A stretch of 64,000 nucleotides of DNA from Herbaspirillum seropedicae (GTDB lineage Bacteria; Pseudomonadota; Gammaproteobacteria; Burkholderiales; Burkholderiaceae_D): assembly GCF_001040945.1 (NCBI RefSeq), contig NZ_CP011930.1, positions 744,001 through 808,000 of the forward strand. Direction: 5' to 3'. The notes under the pieces are model-generated. The model did not search any database, was not told the origin of the DNA, and worked only from the letters and a program-made list of their open reading frames with translations. A program made the translations under genes and the position numbers. Shown here one piece after another: positions 20,533 through 29,411 of this stretch (its first letter is position 1; each line of letters begins with the position of its first letter).

Positions 20533-21245
20533 GGTCGGTTTCCTTGCGGTGGCAGGTTCAGTGCTTCCAGTTGGTCGATGGTGCCGACGTTGTGCCATTC
20601 ACCCCGATAGACATCGCCGCCGATGCGGCCCTGGTCGGCGTATTGGCGCAGCAGCGGTCCCAGCTTGGCGTGGGTCCCGGGGGGGATGCCGTCGAACATC
20701 TGCGGGCGATACACGCCGATGTTGGCGAAGGTCAGCTTGGGCTGGCCTTCGTTGGCCAGCGCAAAGTTGTTCAGGGCGAAGTCGCCCTCCGGATGGAAGG
20801 GCGGATTCTTGACCAGGTACAGCCAGGCCATGTCGCGCTGGTCTTCCGGCAGCGGCTTGCCCCAGGGGTCTTCGTCTTCCAGCACGGTCAGCAGTTCGCT
20901 GTAGTCGAAATGCGGGCACCAGATGTCGCCCGAGACCGCGATGAACGGCTGTTCCCCCAGCAGGTGGCGCGCCTGGGCGATGCCACCGGCAGTCTCCAGC
21001 GCCGTGCCTTCGGGCGAGTAGAGCAGTCGGGCGCCGAAGCGGCTGCCGTCGCCGAGGGTGTCCTCGATCATCTGGCCCAGGTGGGCGTGATTGATGACGA
21101 TCTCGGTGATGCCGGCGCGTACCAGCGAGAGGATCTGCCAGACGATGAGCGGGCGGCCACGGACTTTCAGGAGCGGCTTGGGGCAGCTATCGGTCAGCGG
21201 ACGCATGCGCTCGCCGCGGCCGGCTGCGAAGATCATGGCTTTCAT
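20529..21245 (-). CDS. murU: N-acetylmuramate alpha-1-phosphate uridylyltransferase
   Basis: This 238-residue nucleotidyltransferase makes UDP-MurNAc from MurNAc-1-phosphate and UTP in the cell-wall recycling shortcut that bypasses MurA and MurB. The N-terminal signature AAGRGERMRPLTDSCPKPLL binds the nucleotide. Catalytic acidic residues lie in VSGDIWCPHFDY and the C-terminal WHNVGTIDQLEAL. The specific assignment to MurU rather than a general sugar-1-phosphate transferase rests on the neighbouring amgK gene 10 nt upstream and on both being beside lptD, the order known in Pseudomonas putida. Confidence 0.9.
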   Translation of the reverse strand: MKAMIFAAGRGERMRPLTDSCPKPLLKVRGRPLIVWQILSLVRAGITEIVINHAHLGQMIEDTLGDGSRFGARLLYSPEGTALETAGGIAQARHLLGEQPFIAVSGDIWCPHFDYSELLTVLEDEDPWGKPLPEDQRDMAWLYLVKNPPFHPEGDFALNNFALANEGQPKLTFANIGVYRPQMFDGIPPGTHAKLGPLLRQYADQGRIGGDVYRGEWHNVGTIDQLEALNLPPQGNRP

Positions 21246-21255
21246 GGTCGGCGCC

Positions 21256-22287
21256 TCAGAAGGTGTAGCCGAACTTGGGCGCGTGTTCCTGCTCCAGCTT
21301 CTCGATCAGGCGCACCAGGGGCGTGAAGGCCACGTAGCGGCGCGCGGTCTTGAGGGTGTATTCCATCACCAGCGGGATGTCCTTGAGGTAGCCATCCTTG
21401 CCGTCGCGGTGCCACAGGCGGGCGAAGATGCCCAGCACCTTCAGGTGGCGCTGCAGGCCCATCCATTCGAAGTCGCGGTAGAAGGTATCGATGTCGGGCG
21501 TGACTGGCAGGCCGGCGCGGCGCGCCTTTTCCCAGTAGCGGATGGCCCAGTCCAGCACCATCTCTTCATCCCACTGGATGTAGGCGTCGCGCAGCAGCGA
21601 GACCAGGTCGTAGGTGATGGGGCCGTAGACGGCGTCCTGGAAGTCGAGAATGCCGGGATTGCCCTTGGGCAGCACCATCAGGTTGCGCGAATGGTAGTCG
21701 CGGTGCACGTAGACCTGGGGCTGGGCCAGGTTGTTGGCCAGGATGGCGTCGAAGGTCTTGTCCAGCACCGCGTTCTGTTCGTCGGTGAGCGTCACGCCCA
21801 GGTGCTTGCCGATATACCACTCGCGGAACAGCTCCAGCTCGCGCAGCAGCAGGGGGCGGTCGTACTCAGGCAGGGCTTCGGGCTTGCTTTGCGCTTGTAA
21901 AAGTACCAGGGCCTCGATCGCATCCATGTATAGTGCGTGCGCGCTATCGGCCGACAGTTGCGACAGGTAGGTGGTCGAACCCAGGTCGGAGAGCAGCAGG
22001 AAGCCACGCTCGCAGTCCTGCGCCAACACCTTGGGGACGGTCACGCCGGTCGCGGCGAACAGGCCTGCCACCTCGACGAAGGGACGCACGTCCTCTTGGG
22101 GAGGGGGCGCATCCATGACGATGGCCGAGCCGCCGTCCGGGGTATCCACCCGGAAATAGCGGCGGAAGCTGGCGTCGGCCGAGGCCGGGCGCAGGGTAGC
22201 GGGCAGCACCGGGGTATCGGCCAGGGAGGCGAGCCAGGTGTGCAGTTCGGACAGACGGGGATCAGGGGGGGAGCCAGGTGAAGACAT
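21256..22287 (-). CDS. amgK: N-acetylmuramate/N-acetylglucosamine anomeric kinase
   Basis: This 343-residue kinase of the aminoglycoside phosphotransferase fold phosphorylates MurNAc (and GlcNAc) at C1 for recycling. The Brenner motif is visible as VYVHRDYHSRNLMVL and the metal-binding Asp as GILDFQDAVYGPITYDL. The N-terminal lobe has ADASFRRYFRV and GFLLLSDLGSTTYL. It is divergent from lptD, with start codons about 100 nt apart, and forms an operon with murU and pepP. With these enzymes the cell could resist fosfomycin partly, as reported for Pseudomonas; that is inference here. Confidence 0.9.
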   Translation of the reverse strand: MSSPGSPPDPRLSELHTWLASLADTPVLPATLRPASADASFRRYFRVDTPDGGSAIVMDAPPPQEDVRPFVEVAGLFAATGVTVPKVLAQDCERGFLLLSDLGSTTYLSQLSADSAHALYMDAIEALVLLQAQSKPEALPEYDRPLLLRELELFREWYIGKHLGVTLTDEQNAVLDKTFDAILANNLAQPQVYVHRDYHSRNLMVLPKGNPGILDFQDAVYGPITYDLVSLLRDAYIQWDEEMVLDWAIRYWEKARRAGLPVTPDIDTFYRDFEWMGLQRHLKVLGIFARLWHRDGKDGYLKDIPLVMEYTLKTARRYVAFTPLVRLIEKLEQEHAPKFGYTF

Positions 22288-22307
22288 GAACTATCGGAGG
22301 AAATCGT

Positions 22308-22335
22308 TTGACGAGGTTGAGTTCCCATATAATAA
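22308..22335 (+). promoter_or_regulatory. Candidate sigma70 promoter of lptD
   Basis: TTGACG (22308-22313) is followed by TATAAT at 22328-22333 (14-bp spacer) or TAATAA at 22330-22335 (16-bp spacer). Transcription from it would begin near 22341, which argues that lptD starts at the ATG at 22385 and not at the upstream in-frame ATG at 22286. Confidence 0.55.
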
Positions 22336-22384
22336 GGGATTCATCCCAAAAAATCCGCCTGCACGGTATCTGGCCACTCTTTTC

Positions 22385-24685
22385 ATGATCCGGTTTTCCA
22401 AGTCTTTAACTGAACGTACTGTCAACTGGCGGCTGGCGCGTCTGTTCTCCTCGGCGATGGCCGTGGCCTCGGCCTCGGCGCTGTTGCCCCTTTCCGTGTA
22501 TGCGCAGATGACCCTGCCTGCGCCAGTTGCCGCGCCTGCGCAGGACCAGGACGCGCCCGTCAACGTCAGCGCCGAGCAGATGACCGGTCGCCCTGACCGC
22601 CAGGTCAACCTGGATCGCGACGTCGAAGTGGTCAAGGGACCGACCACCATCAAGTCCGACAAGGCCGAATACCGCATCATCCAGGACGAGGTCGAAGCCA
22701 CCGGCCACGTCTGGATGCGCCGCCTGCAAGACCAGTACACCGGCGACCACGCCGAAATGAACATGGGGACCGGCGCGGGGTATGTCAGCAGCCCGACTTA
22801 TCTGATCGGCAAGAATGGCGGGCGCGGCAAGGCCGAGCGCATCGATTTCATCTCCGACGACCAGGCGCTGGTGACCCAGGGAACCTACAGCACCTGCGAG
22901 GCCCCCGATCCCGACTGGTATCTGCGCGCCAACACCATGGACCTGGACAGCGGACGTGACGTCGGCACCGTGCGCGGCGGCTTGCTGTATTTCAAGGATG
23001 TGCCGATCCTGGCGGCTCCCTGGATGTCCTTCGCCCTCTCTGGAGAGCGCAAGTCCGGTGTGCTGCCTCCCACCATTGGCGCGACCAGCACCGGCGGTTT
23101 CGAGCTTGCCGTGCCTTATTATTTCAATCTGGCGCCCAACTATGACCTGACGCTGGTGCCCAAGTACATCGCCCGGCGCGGATTGCAGATGGGGGCCGAG
23201 ACGCGTTACATGGGCGAATCCTACAACGGGGTATTCAACGCCGAAGGCATTCAGGACAGGGTGACGGGAACGGGGCGCTATTCGCTGTCTTCGCGCCATA
23301 GCCAAATTCTGGCGCCGGGACTGCAGCTGGATTGGAATCTGAATAAGGCTTCGGACAACGATTATGCGTCGGATTTCTCTCACTCCATCACCGGCAGCAC
23401 TACGCGTCTATTGCCACGCACTGCCAGCCTGACCTACAGCAGCACCTACTGGACCCTGGTGGGGCAGGTCTCCAAGTACCAGTTGCTACAGGACGTGAAC
23501 GCCCCCATCGTCAAGCCGTATGACCGTGTGCCGCAGATCACCTTCAACGGCACCCGATACGATATTGGTGGTTTCGATTTCAACACCGTGGCCGACTTCA
23601 CGCGCTTTTCCAGTGGCGCCCTGGTCGGTGGCGATCGCGCCTACCTGACCCAGTCGGTGTCCTACCCCATCGTGCGGCCGGGTTACTTCATCACGCCCAA
23701 GGTCACCCTGGACGCCACCAGCTACAAGCTGAACAATCTCGCGCCGGGCCAGCAGACCAACCTCACGCGCACGGTGCCGACGCTGTCGCTGGATTCGGGG
23801 CTGATCTTCGAGCGCGAATCCGACCTGCTCGGGCGCAGCATGACCCAGACGCTGGAGCCGCGCCTGTTCTACGTGCGCACGCCCTACCGCGACCAGACCA
23901 AGCTGCCGATCTTCGATTCGGGCCTGGCAGACTTCAACTTCGCGCAGATCTTCAGTGAGAACCGCTTCGTCGGCCACGACCGCATCAGCGACGCCAACCA
24001 GTTGACGGCGGCCGTGACCTCGCGCCTGATCGAGGAAAACGGCCTGGAGCGCCTGCGCGCCACCGTGGGCCAGCGTTATTACTTTGCCGACCCCAAGGTC
24101 GACCTCACCAGCACCTCGACCACGGCCACCACCACTACGTCCTCCGGCAGCCTGGGCAGCAAGTCCGATCTGCTGCTGGCGCTGGGCGGCCAGATCACGC
24201 GGGAATTCTCCACCGACAATACGGTGCAGTACAGCGAGACCTTGCGCCAGATGGTGCGTTCCAACTTCGGGATCCGCTGGCAACCCGCGCCCAAGCGCGT
24301 GCTGAACCTGCAATACCGTCTGGACCGCACCTACGTCAATCCCTACACGGGCGTACTCGATCCGCTCAAGCAGGTCGACGTATCGGGCCAGTGGCCGCTG
24401 TCCCAGCGTATCTACGCGGTGGGCCGCATCAACTATTCCATTCCCGATCGTACCGTGGCCGAAGGCTTGCTGGGCCTCGAGTACAAGGCCGATTGCTGGG
24501 TCTTCCGTGTCGTGGCGCAACGTATCCCCACCTCGTCCACCAAGGCCTCCACGGGCTTCTTCTTCCAGCTTGAACTCAACGGCTTCTCCCAGATCGGCTC
24601 CAACCCCATGGACGCCATCAAGAGCAGCGTGCCTGGCTACCAGAAAGTGAACCTGCCAGACTCTACCCCCGGCAACAACTTCTAA
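22385..24685 (+). CDS. lptD: LPS-assembly protein LptD
   Basis: LptD is the outer-membrane barrel that, plugged by LptE, inserts lipopolysaccharide into the outer leaflet. From the ATG at 22385 it is 766 residues, with a signal peptide ending near SVYAQ. An OstA/LptA-like N-terminal domain follows (VNVSAEQMTGRPDRQVNL and DKAEYRIIQDEVEATGHV), then the barrel. The disulphide-forming cysteine in TYSTCEAPDPDWYLRA and one in YKADCWVFRV fit LptD. The frame extends upstream to 22238, but that would overlap amgK, and a promoter lies at 22308-22335. No clear ribosome binding site precedes the chosen ATG. A Thr/Ser-rich loop (24107-24150) looks species-specific. Confidence 0.93.
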   Translation: MIRFSKSLTERTVNWRLARLFSSAMAVASASALLPLSVYAQMTLPAPVAAPAQDQDAPVNVSAEQMTGRPDRQVNLDRDVEVVKGPTTIKSDKAEYRIIQDEVEATGHVWMRRLQDQYTGDHAEMNMGTGAGYVSSPTYLIGKNGGRGKAERIDFISDDQALVTQGTYSTCEAPDPDWYLRANTMDLDSGRDVGTVRGGLLYFKDVPILAAPWMSFALSGERKSGVLPPTIGATSTGGFELAVPYYFNLAPNYDLTLVPKYIARRGLQMGAETRYMGESYNGVFNAEGIQDRVTGTGRYSLSSRHSQILAPGLQLDWNLNKASDNDYASDFSHSITGSTTRLLPRTASLTYSSTYWTLVGQVSKYQLLQDVNAPIVKPYDRVPQITFNGTRYDIGGFDFNTVADFTRFSSGALVGGDRAYLTQSVSYPIVRPGYFITPKVTLDATSYKLNNLAPGQQTNLTRTVPTLSLDSGLIFERESDLLGRSMTQTLEPRLFYVRTPYRDQTKLPIFDSGLADFNFAQIFSENRFVGHDRISDANQLTAAVTSRLIEENGLERLRATVGQRYYFADPKVDLTSTSTTATTTTSSGSLGSKSDLLLALGGQITREFSTDNTVQYSETLRQMVRSNFGIRWQPAPKRVLNLQYRLDRTYVNPYTGVLDPLKQVDVSGQWPLSQRIYAVGRINYSIPDRTVAEGLLGLEYKADCWVFRVVAQRIPTSSTKASTGFFFQLELNGFSQIGSNPMDAIKSSVPGYQKVNLPDSTPGNNF

Positions 24686-24708
24686 CCTTTTCGAACCAAC
24701 GACAGTCC

Positions 24709-26199
24709 ATGCGTAATATGCGTACACCACTCCTCGCAACAACCAAAACAGTGACCGCGCTGCTGTGCATGCTGGGCGTGATCAGCAATGCGCAGGCGCA
24801 GTTCGCCACGACCATCATTCCGGTGACTCCGCCAGAGACCTCGGCCCAGCCGGCGCCTGCCAACGGCAAGCCGCCCGCCGCCAGCCCGGCTGCGCCCGCC
24901 AAGGCAGCCGCCCCGGCGCCGGCCAAGGCCACTGCAGCCGCGCCCAGCCAGGCGCGCGTGGAGCCCCGTCCGGTCGATTCGATCATGGTCGTGGTCAACA
25001 ACGAAGTCATTACCCGCCAGGAAGTGGCCGATCGCCTGGCCAGCGTGGTCAAGCGCATGTCCGCGCAGAACGTGCAATTGCCGCCGCGTGACCAACTGGT
25101 GCGCCAACTGGTGGAGCGCATGATCGTCGAGCGCGCCCAGGCCCAGATGGCCAAGGAAAACGGTATCGTCGTCGATGACGCCATGCTGGACCGCGCCATG
25201 CAGCGCATCGCCGACCAGAACAAGCTGTCCATGGCGCAATTCCGCACCCGTCTGGAAGCCGAAGGCATGAACTACGCCAGCTTCCGCGAAGAGATCCGCC
25301 GCGAAATCCTCAGCCAGCGCCTGCGCGAGCGTGAAGTGGATAACAAGGTGGTGGTCACCGAGTCGGAGGTCGACAACTACCTTGCCGCCGAAGCCAACGC
25401 CGGCGGCCAGCGCCAGGAACTGGATATCGCCCAGATCCTGATCCGCGTGCCCGAGAACGCCACGCCCGACCAACTGGCCCAGCGCCGCGAGCGCGCCGAG
25501 GATGTGCTGCGCCAGCTCAAGACCGGCGCCGACTTCGCCAAGACCGCCGCCGCCTATTCCGACGCCTCCGACGCCCTCTCCGGCGGCGACCTCGGCTGGC
25601 GTCCTGCCGACCGCCTGCCGCAGCTGTTCCTGGATGGCGTGGCCAAGCTGCAGGATGGCCAGGTCAGCGGCCTGTTGAAGAGCGGCAATGGCTTCCACAT
25701 CCTCAAGCTGGTCGGCCGCCGCACGGCGGACGGCGCCCAGGCTGCCGCACCGGCGGTGCAGCAGACCCATGTGCGTCACATCCTCATCAAGGTCAACCAG
25801 GTGGTCACCGCCGCCGAAGCCAAGCGCAAGCTGACCGAACTCAAGGAGCGCCTGGATCACGGTTCGGCCACCTTCGAGGAACTGGCCAAGCTGTATTCCA
25901 ACGACTTGTCCGCCTCCAAGGGCGGCGACCTGGGCTGGGTCTATCCGGGCGATACCGTGCCCGAATTCGAGCGCGCCATGGATCAGTTAAAGCCGGGCGA
26001 AGTCAGCCAGCCCATCGAGACGCCGTTCGGCTATCACCTCATCCAGGTGGTCGAGCGCAAGACCGATGACGCTTCCAAGGAGCGCGCCCGCCAGGCTGCA
26101 CGCCAGGCCATCCGCGAACGCAAGATCGATGAAGCCACCGAAGACTGGATGCGCCAGATCCGCGACCGCGCCTACGTCGAATACCGCAACGACGAATAA
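24709..26199 (+). CDS. surA: Periplasmic chaperone and peptidyl-prolyl isomerase SurA
   Basis: SurA carries unfolded outer-membrane proteins such as LptD across the periplasm. The 496-residue protein has a signal peptide ending near SNAQA, an unusual Ala/Pro-rich linker (about residues 45-85), the N-terminal chaperone domain (DSIMVVVNNEVITRQEVADRL) and two parvulin domains, beginning near ELDIAQILIRVPENATPDQ and THVRHILIKVNQVVT. The second has the fuller PPIase signature (DLGWVYPGDTVPEFERAM). It starts 23 nt after lptD, so the two are cotranscribed, as in many proteobacteria. Confidence 0.95.
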   Translation: MRNMRTPLLATTKTVTALLCMLGVISNAQAQFATTIIPVTPPETSAQPAPANGKPPAASPAAPAKAAAPAPAKATAAAPSQARVEPRPVDSIMVVVNNEVITRQEVADRLASVVKRMSAQNVQLPPRDQLVRQLVERMIVERAQAQMAKENGIVVDDAMLDRAMQRIADQNKLSMAQFRTRLEAEGMNYASFREEIRREILSQRLREREVDNKVVVTESEVDNYLAAEANAGGQRQELDIAQILIRVPENATPDQLAQRRERAEDVLRQLKTGADFAKTAAAYSDASDALSGGDLGWRPADRLPQLFLDGVAKLQDGQVSGLLKSGNGFHILKLVGRRTADGAQAAAPAVQQTHVRHILIKVNQVVTAAEAKRKLTELKERLDHGSATFEELAKLYSNDLSASKGGDLGWVYPGDTVPEFERAMDQLKPGEVSQPIETPFGYHLIQVVERKTDDASKERARQAARQAIRERKIDEATEDWMRQIRDRAYVEYRNDE

Positions 26200-26239
26200 G
26201 TCCGGCAGCGGGCGCATCTGCGCCCTTGTCCGCGCAAGA

Positions 26240-26271
26240 GGCCGGCCGCACAGCCGGCCCTTGCATTTTTT
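26240..26271 (+). terminator. Terminator-like hairpin between surA and pdxA
   Basis: A 7-bp GC stem (26240-26246 with 26253-26259) is followed after CTTGCA by six T (26266-26271). The distance to the T-run is longer than ideal, so partial readthrough into pdxA-rsmA is likely. Confidence 0.55.
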
Positions 26272-26294
26272 GAAGCCCGATATCGTGAGACGCC

Positions 26295-27317
26295 ATGAAC
26301 CGACCCATCCTCGCGCTGACCTGCGGTGAACCGGCAGGCATTGGTCCCGAGATCTCGCTGCGTGCTGCCTGGGAGCTGCGCCACGAAGTGCGCTGCATCC
26401 TCCTGGGCGATGCCGCCCTGCTGGCCCAGAGCGCCTATGAGATCGATGCGCAGATGCGCGTGGCGGCCATCTCCATCCAGGCCTGGCGCAACAGTGGCTT
26501 GCCGCATTTCCCCACCGATTGCCTGACCGTCATCGATTGCCCGGTGGCCGAACCCGTCCGTCCTGGCGTGCTGGATGCGCGCAATGGCCGCGCCGTCCTG
26601 CAGACACTGGACCTGGCCGTGCAGGGCGCCTTGTCGGGGGCGTTCGCAGCCATCGTTACCGCGCCGCTGCAAAAGAGCACCATCAATGATGCCGGCGTGG
26701 CCTTTACTGGGCATACCGAATACCTGGCCGAGGTCACCCACACGCCGCAAGTGGTGATGATGCTGGCCGGCGGCCAGTCGCCCCACCTGCGCGTGGCGCT
26801 GGCCACCACCCACCTGGCCTTGAAGGATGTCCCGGCGGCGATTACCGCCGACAGCCTGGCGCGCACGCTGGACATCCTGCACGCCGACCTGCGCAGCAAG
26901 TTCGGTATCGCCCGCCCGCGCATCCTGGTCACGGGCCTGAACCCGCACGCCGGTGAGAATGGCTACCTGGGCCGTGAAGAAATCGAGGTCATCAGCCCCG
27001 CGCTGGAAGCGGCGCGCGCGCGCGGCATCGACGCGCGTGGACCGTATCCGGCCGACACCCTGTTCCAGCCCAAGTACCTGGAAGACGCCGACTGCGTGCT
27101 GGCCATGTACCACGACCAGGGCCTCCCGGTCCTGAAGTTCGCCAGCTTTGGTCATGGCATCAACATCACGCTGGGCCTGCCGCTGATCCGTACCTCGGTC
27201 GATCATGGCACGGCCCTCGACCTGGCTGCCGCCGGTCTGGGTCATGCCGACCATGGCAGCATGCTGGTGGCCGTGCGTGCCGCCGCCGACATGGCGCGGC
27301 GCCAGAAGCGCGCCTGA
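26295..27317 (+). CDS. pdxA: 4-hydroxythreonine-4-phosphate dehydrogenase
   Basis: PdxA oxidises 4-phosphohydroxy-L-threonine in the DXP-dependent pathway to pyridoxine phosphate. The 340 residues match the family. Visible signatures are [13 protein letters not shown] at the N-terminus, GHTEYLAE with a metal-binding histidine, [16 protein letters not shown] and [12 protein letters not shown], which holds another metal ligand. It is followed by rsmA with a 26-nt gap, the conserved surA-pdxA-rsmA order. Confidence 0.96.
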   Translation: MNRPILALTCGEPAGIGPEISLRAAWELRHEVRCILLGDAALLAQSAYEIDAQMRVAAISIQAWRNSGLPHFPTDCLTVIDCPVAEPVRPGVLDARNGRAVLQTLDLAVQGALSGAFAAIVTAPLQKSTINDAGVAFTGHTEYLAEVTHTPQVVMMLAGGQSPHLRVALATTHLALKDVPAAITADSLARTLDILHADLRSKFGIARPRILVTGLNPHAGENGYLGREEIEVISPALEAARARGIDARGPYPADTLFQPKYLEDADCVLAMYHDQGLPVLKFASFGHGINITLGLPLIRTSVDHGTALDLAAAGLGHADHGSMLVAVRAAADMARRQKRA

Positions 27318-27343
27318 ATCATCGCAAGAACACTGGAATCCCC

Positions 27344-28126
27344 ATGAAACATATCCCGCGCAAACGCTTCGGCCAGAACTTCCTTACCGATGAGATGGTG
27401 CTGCACGACATCATCACGTCCATCGCTCCCGCCGCCGACGACGCCATGGTCGAGATCGGTCCCGGACTGGCTGCCATGACCGCACTGCTGCTGGAAGGAC
27501 TGCGCCACCTGCACGTGGTGGAACTGGACCGCGACCTGGTCGAACGCCTCAAGAAGCGCTTCGATGCTGCGCGCCTGACGGTGCATTCAGCCGATGCGCT
27601 CAAGTTCGATTTTTCCACCATCCCGGTGCCCGAGGGCCGCAAGCTGCGCGTGGTCGGCAACCTGCCCTACAACATCTCCAGCCCGCTGCTGTTTCATCTG
27701 GCCGAGATCGCCCCGCAGGTGCAGGACCAGCATTTCATGCTGCAGAAGGAAGTGGTCGAGCGCATGGTGGCCGAGCCGGGCAGCAAAGCCTATGGCCGCC
27801 TGTCGGTGATGCTGCAATGGCGCTACCACATGGAATTGCTGTTCGTGGTGCCGCCCACCGCATTCGATCCGCCGCCCAAGGTCGATTCGGCCATCGTGCG
27901 CATGATCCCGCTGGCCCAGCCGCTGGCCTGTCAGCAGGCCTTGCTGGAACAGGTGGTGACCAAGGCGTTCTCGCAGCGGCGCAAGGTGATCCGCAATTGC
28001 GTGGCCGGCTTGTTCAGCGAGGATGAACTGCGCCAGGTCGGCATCGATCCGCAGGCGCGCCCGGAAGCCGTGCCGATGGAACAGTTCGTGGCCCTGGCCA
28101 ATCTGCTCGCTGCCCGCCAGCACTGA
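27344..28126 (+). CDS. rsmA: 16S rRNA dimethyladenosine transferase RsmA (KsgA)
   Basis: RsmA dimethylates two adjacent adenosines in helix 45 of 16S rRNA during late 30S maturation. The 260 residues match the family. Signatures are RKRFGQNFLTDE at the N-terminus, the SAM motif VEIGPGLAAMTALL, and the catalytic NLPYNISSPLLF. The C-terminal domain carries FSQRRKVIRNCVAGLF. Loss confers kasugamycin resistance in other bacteria, hence the alternative name ksgA. Confidence 0.97.
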   Translation: MKHIPRKRFGQNFLTDEMVLHDIITSIAPAADDAMVEIGPGLAAMTALLLEGLRHLHVVELDRDLVERLKKRFDAARLTVHSADALKFDFSTIPVPEGRKLRVVGNLPYNISSPLLFHLAEIAPQVQDQHFMLQKEVVERMVAEPGSKAYGRLSVMLQWRYHMELLFVVPPTAFDPPPKVDSAIVRMIPLAQPLACQQALLEQVVTKAFSQRRKVIRNCVAGLFSEDELRQVGIDPQARPEAVPMEQFVALANLLAARQH

Positions 28127-28323
28127 GGCGCTGAGTTGCCGAGCCGCCTGCAAGGGCAGGGCGGCGGTAATTGTCACAGCCTGTCGTCGAGCCGTAAGAA
28201 CTGTAACGAAGATTCATATTTGATGGATTCGAACTGAAGCTGGTCTATATTGGAATCGTGCCGCGAGAGTAGACGCCAGAAGCAGAGGGCAGAAAGCGCG
28301 GACTTCTTTGACAGGAGCCAATC

Positions 28324-28701
28324 ATGGCCAGCAAAAAAATCGCATCGGTATTGATCGCCACCACCCTTCTTGCCTCGGCTGCCGCCGTGAGCACGCCCGC
28401 CATGGCGCATGACCGTGGCGGCAACGGAGTGGCCATCGCTGCCGGGATCATCGGGGCCGTCGCCATCGGTTCCCTGATCGCCAACGCCAACAGCGCCCCG
28501 GTATACCAGGCCCCGCCGCAGCAGGTCTACTATGAAGCGCCGCAGCCGGTCTATTACCAGCCGCCGCAACAGGTGGTCTATGAACAGCCGCGCTATTACG
28601 CACCGCCGCCGCCCCCGCGCCCGGTGCGCTATGTGGAGCGTACCGAGGTGCGCACCTATCGCTACGATGAACGTCCGGATTACTACTATTACGGACGTTG
28701 A
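28324..28701 (+). CDS. Small exported Pro/Tyr/Gln-rich protein of unknown function
   Basis: I do not recognise a family. The 125-residue product has a signal peptide ending near PAMAHD (about residue 28), then a hydrophobic Gly/Ala/Ile helix (VAIAAGIIGAVAIGSLIA) and a low-complexity tail. The tail repeats PPQQVYYEAPQPVYYQ-like units, then a polyproline stretch and a Tyr/Arg-rich end (PDYYYYGR). Such proteins often sit in the envelope or surface matrix, but this is inference. It has its own ribosome binding site (GACAGGAG) and is followed by a classic terminator, so it is a single transcription unit. Confidence 0.82.
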   Translation: MASKKIASVLIATTLLASAAAVSTPAMAHDRGGNGVAIAAGIIGAVAIGSLIANANSAPVYQAPPQQVYYEAPQPVYYQPPQQVVYEQPRYYAPPPPPRPVRYVERTEVRTYRYDERPDYYYYGR

Positions 28702-28778
28702 TTGAAGTGCTGCAAGCGTGACGAGCGCTCATCTGGTCGGTGAGCCCGGCTGACGACATCCAGCCATCTTGAGGAAGA

Positions 28779-28807
28779 CGGACAACCGCAGGGTTGTCCG
28801 TTTTTTT
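28779..28807 (+). terminator. Intrinsic terminator of the small exported protein gene
   Basis: A 9-bp perfect stem (CGGACAACC at 28779-28787 with 28792-28800, loop GCAG) followed immediately by seven T. Confidence 0.95.
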
Positions 28808-28902
28808 GTTGGCGGCCGGTGGGCGACCCATGCCGGCGGGCGGCGCGCAAATGGGGGATAATGTCGTCTTGCTTCACATTAGCTATGAAAAGGAGTCGCC
28901 AA

Positions 28903-29307
28903 GTGAGAATGTTGCATACGATGCTGCGCGTGGGAAATCTGGATCGCTCCATCGATTTCTACACCCAGGTGCTGGGCATGAAGCTGCTGCGCAAGAATGA
29001 CTATCCCGATGGCAAGTTCACCCTGGCCTTCGTCGGCTATGGCGAGGAGCGCGACCACACCGTGCTGGAACTGACCCATAACTGGGACACCGATTCCTAC
29101 GACCTGGGCACCGGCTACGGCCACATCGCCATCGAAGTCGACGACGCCTATGCCGCCTGCGATGCGGTCAAGGCCAAGGGCGGCACGGTGACCCGTGAAG
29201 CCGGTCCGATGAAGCATGGCAAGACCGTGATCGCCTTCGTCACCGACCCGGATGGCTACAAGATCGAGTTCATCCAGAAGAAGGAACAGTTCGACGCCGC
29301 CGACTGA
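28903..29307 (+). CDS. gloA: Lactoylglutathione lyase (glyoxalase I)
   Basis: GloA converts the methylglyoxal-glutathione hemithioacetal to S-lactoylglutathione. A GTG start at 28903 is chosen because AAAAGGAG ends 7 nt before it and because it gives the N-terminus [11 protein letters not shown], nearly that of E. coli GloA ([11 protein letters not shown]). The 134-residue length then also fits (E. coli 135). The ATG at 28909 is the alternative. Ni/Zn ligands are visible: His in LHTMLRV, Glu in TVLELTHN, His in GYGHIAIEV and Glu in YKIEFIQ. A terminator follows. Confidence 0.95.
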   Translation: MRMLHTMLRVGNLDRSIDFYTQVLGMKLLRKNDYPDGKFTLAFVGYGEERDHTVLELTHNWDTDSYDLGTGYGHIAIEVDDAYAACDAVKAKGGTVTREAGPMKHGKTVIAFVTDPDGYKIEFIQKKEQFDAAD

Positions 29308-29329
29308 GGCCGCCGTCGGTCAGCCTGCC

Positions 29330-29352
29330 AGCCCGCTCACGCGGGCTTTTTT
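29330..29352 (+). terminator. Intrinsic terminator of gloA
   Basis: A 7-bp stem AGCCCGC (29330-29336 with 29341-29347, loop TCAC) followed by five or more T, 22 nt past the gloA stop. Confidence 0.88.
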
Positions 29353-29411
29353 CATTCCCCGGCAGGCCCTTGCCTTCAAGCGCATCATCACAAGAACAGC
29401 AGGAACGCCAA

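Noticed and set aside
28220..28251. Promoter TTGATG ... TATATT before the small exported protein
   Set aside because: The hexamers are 20 bp apart, too far for a confident sigma70 promoter.
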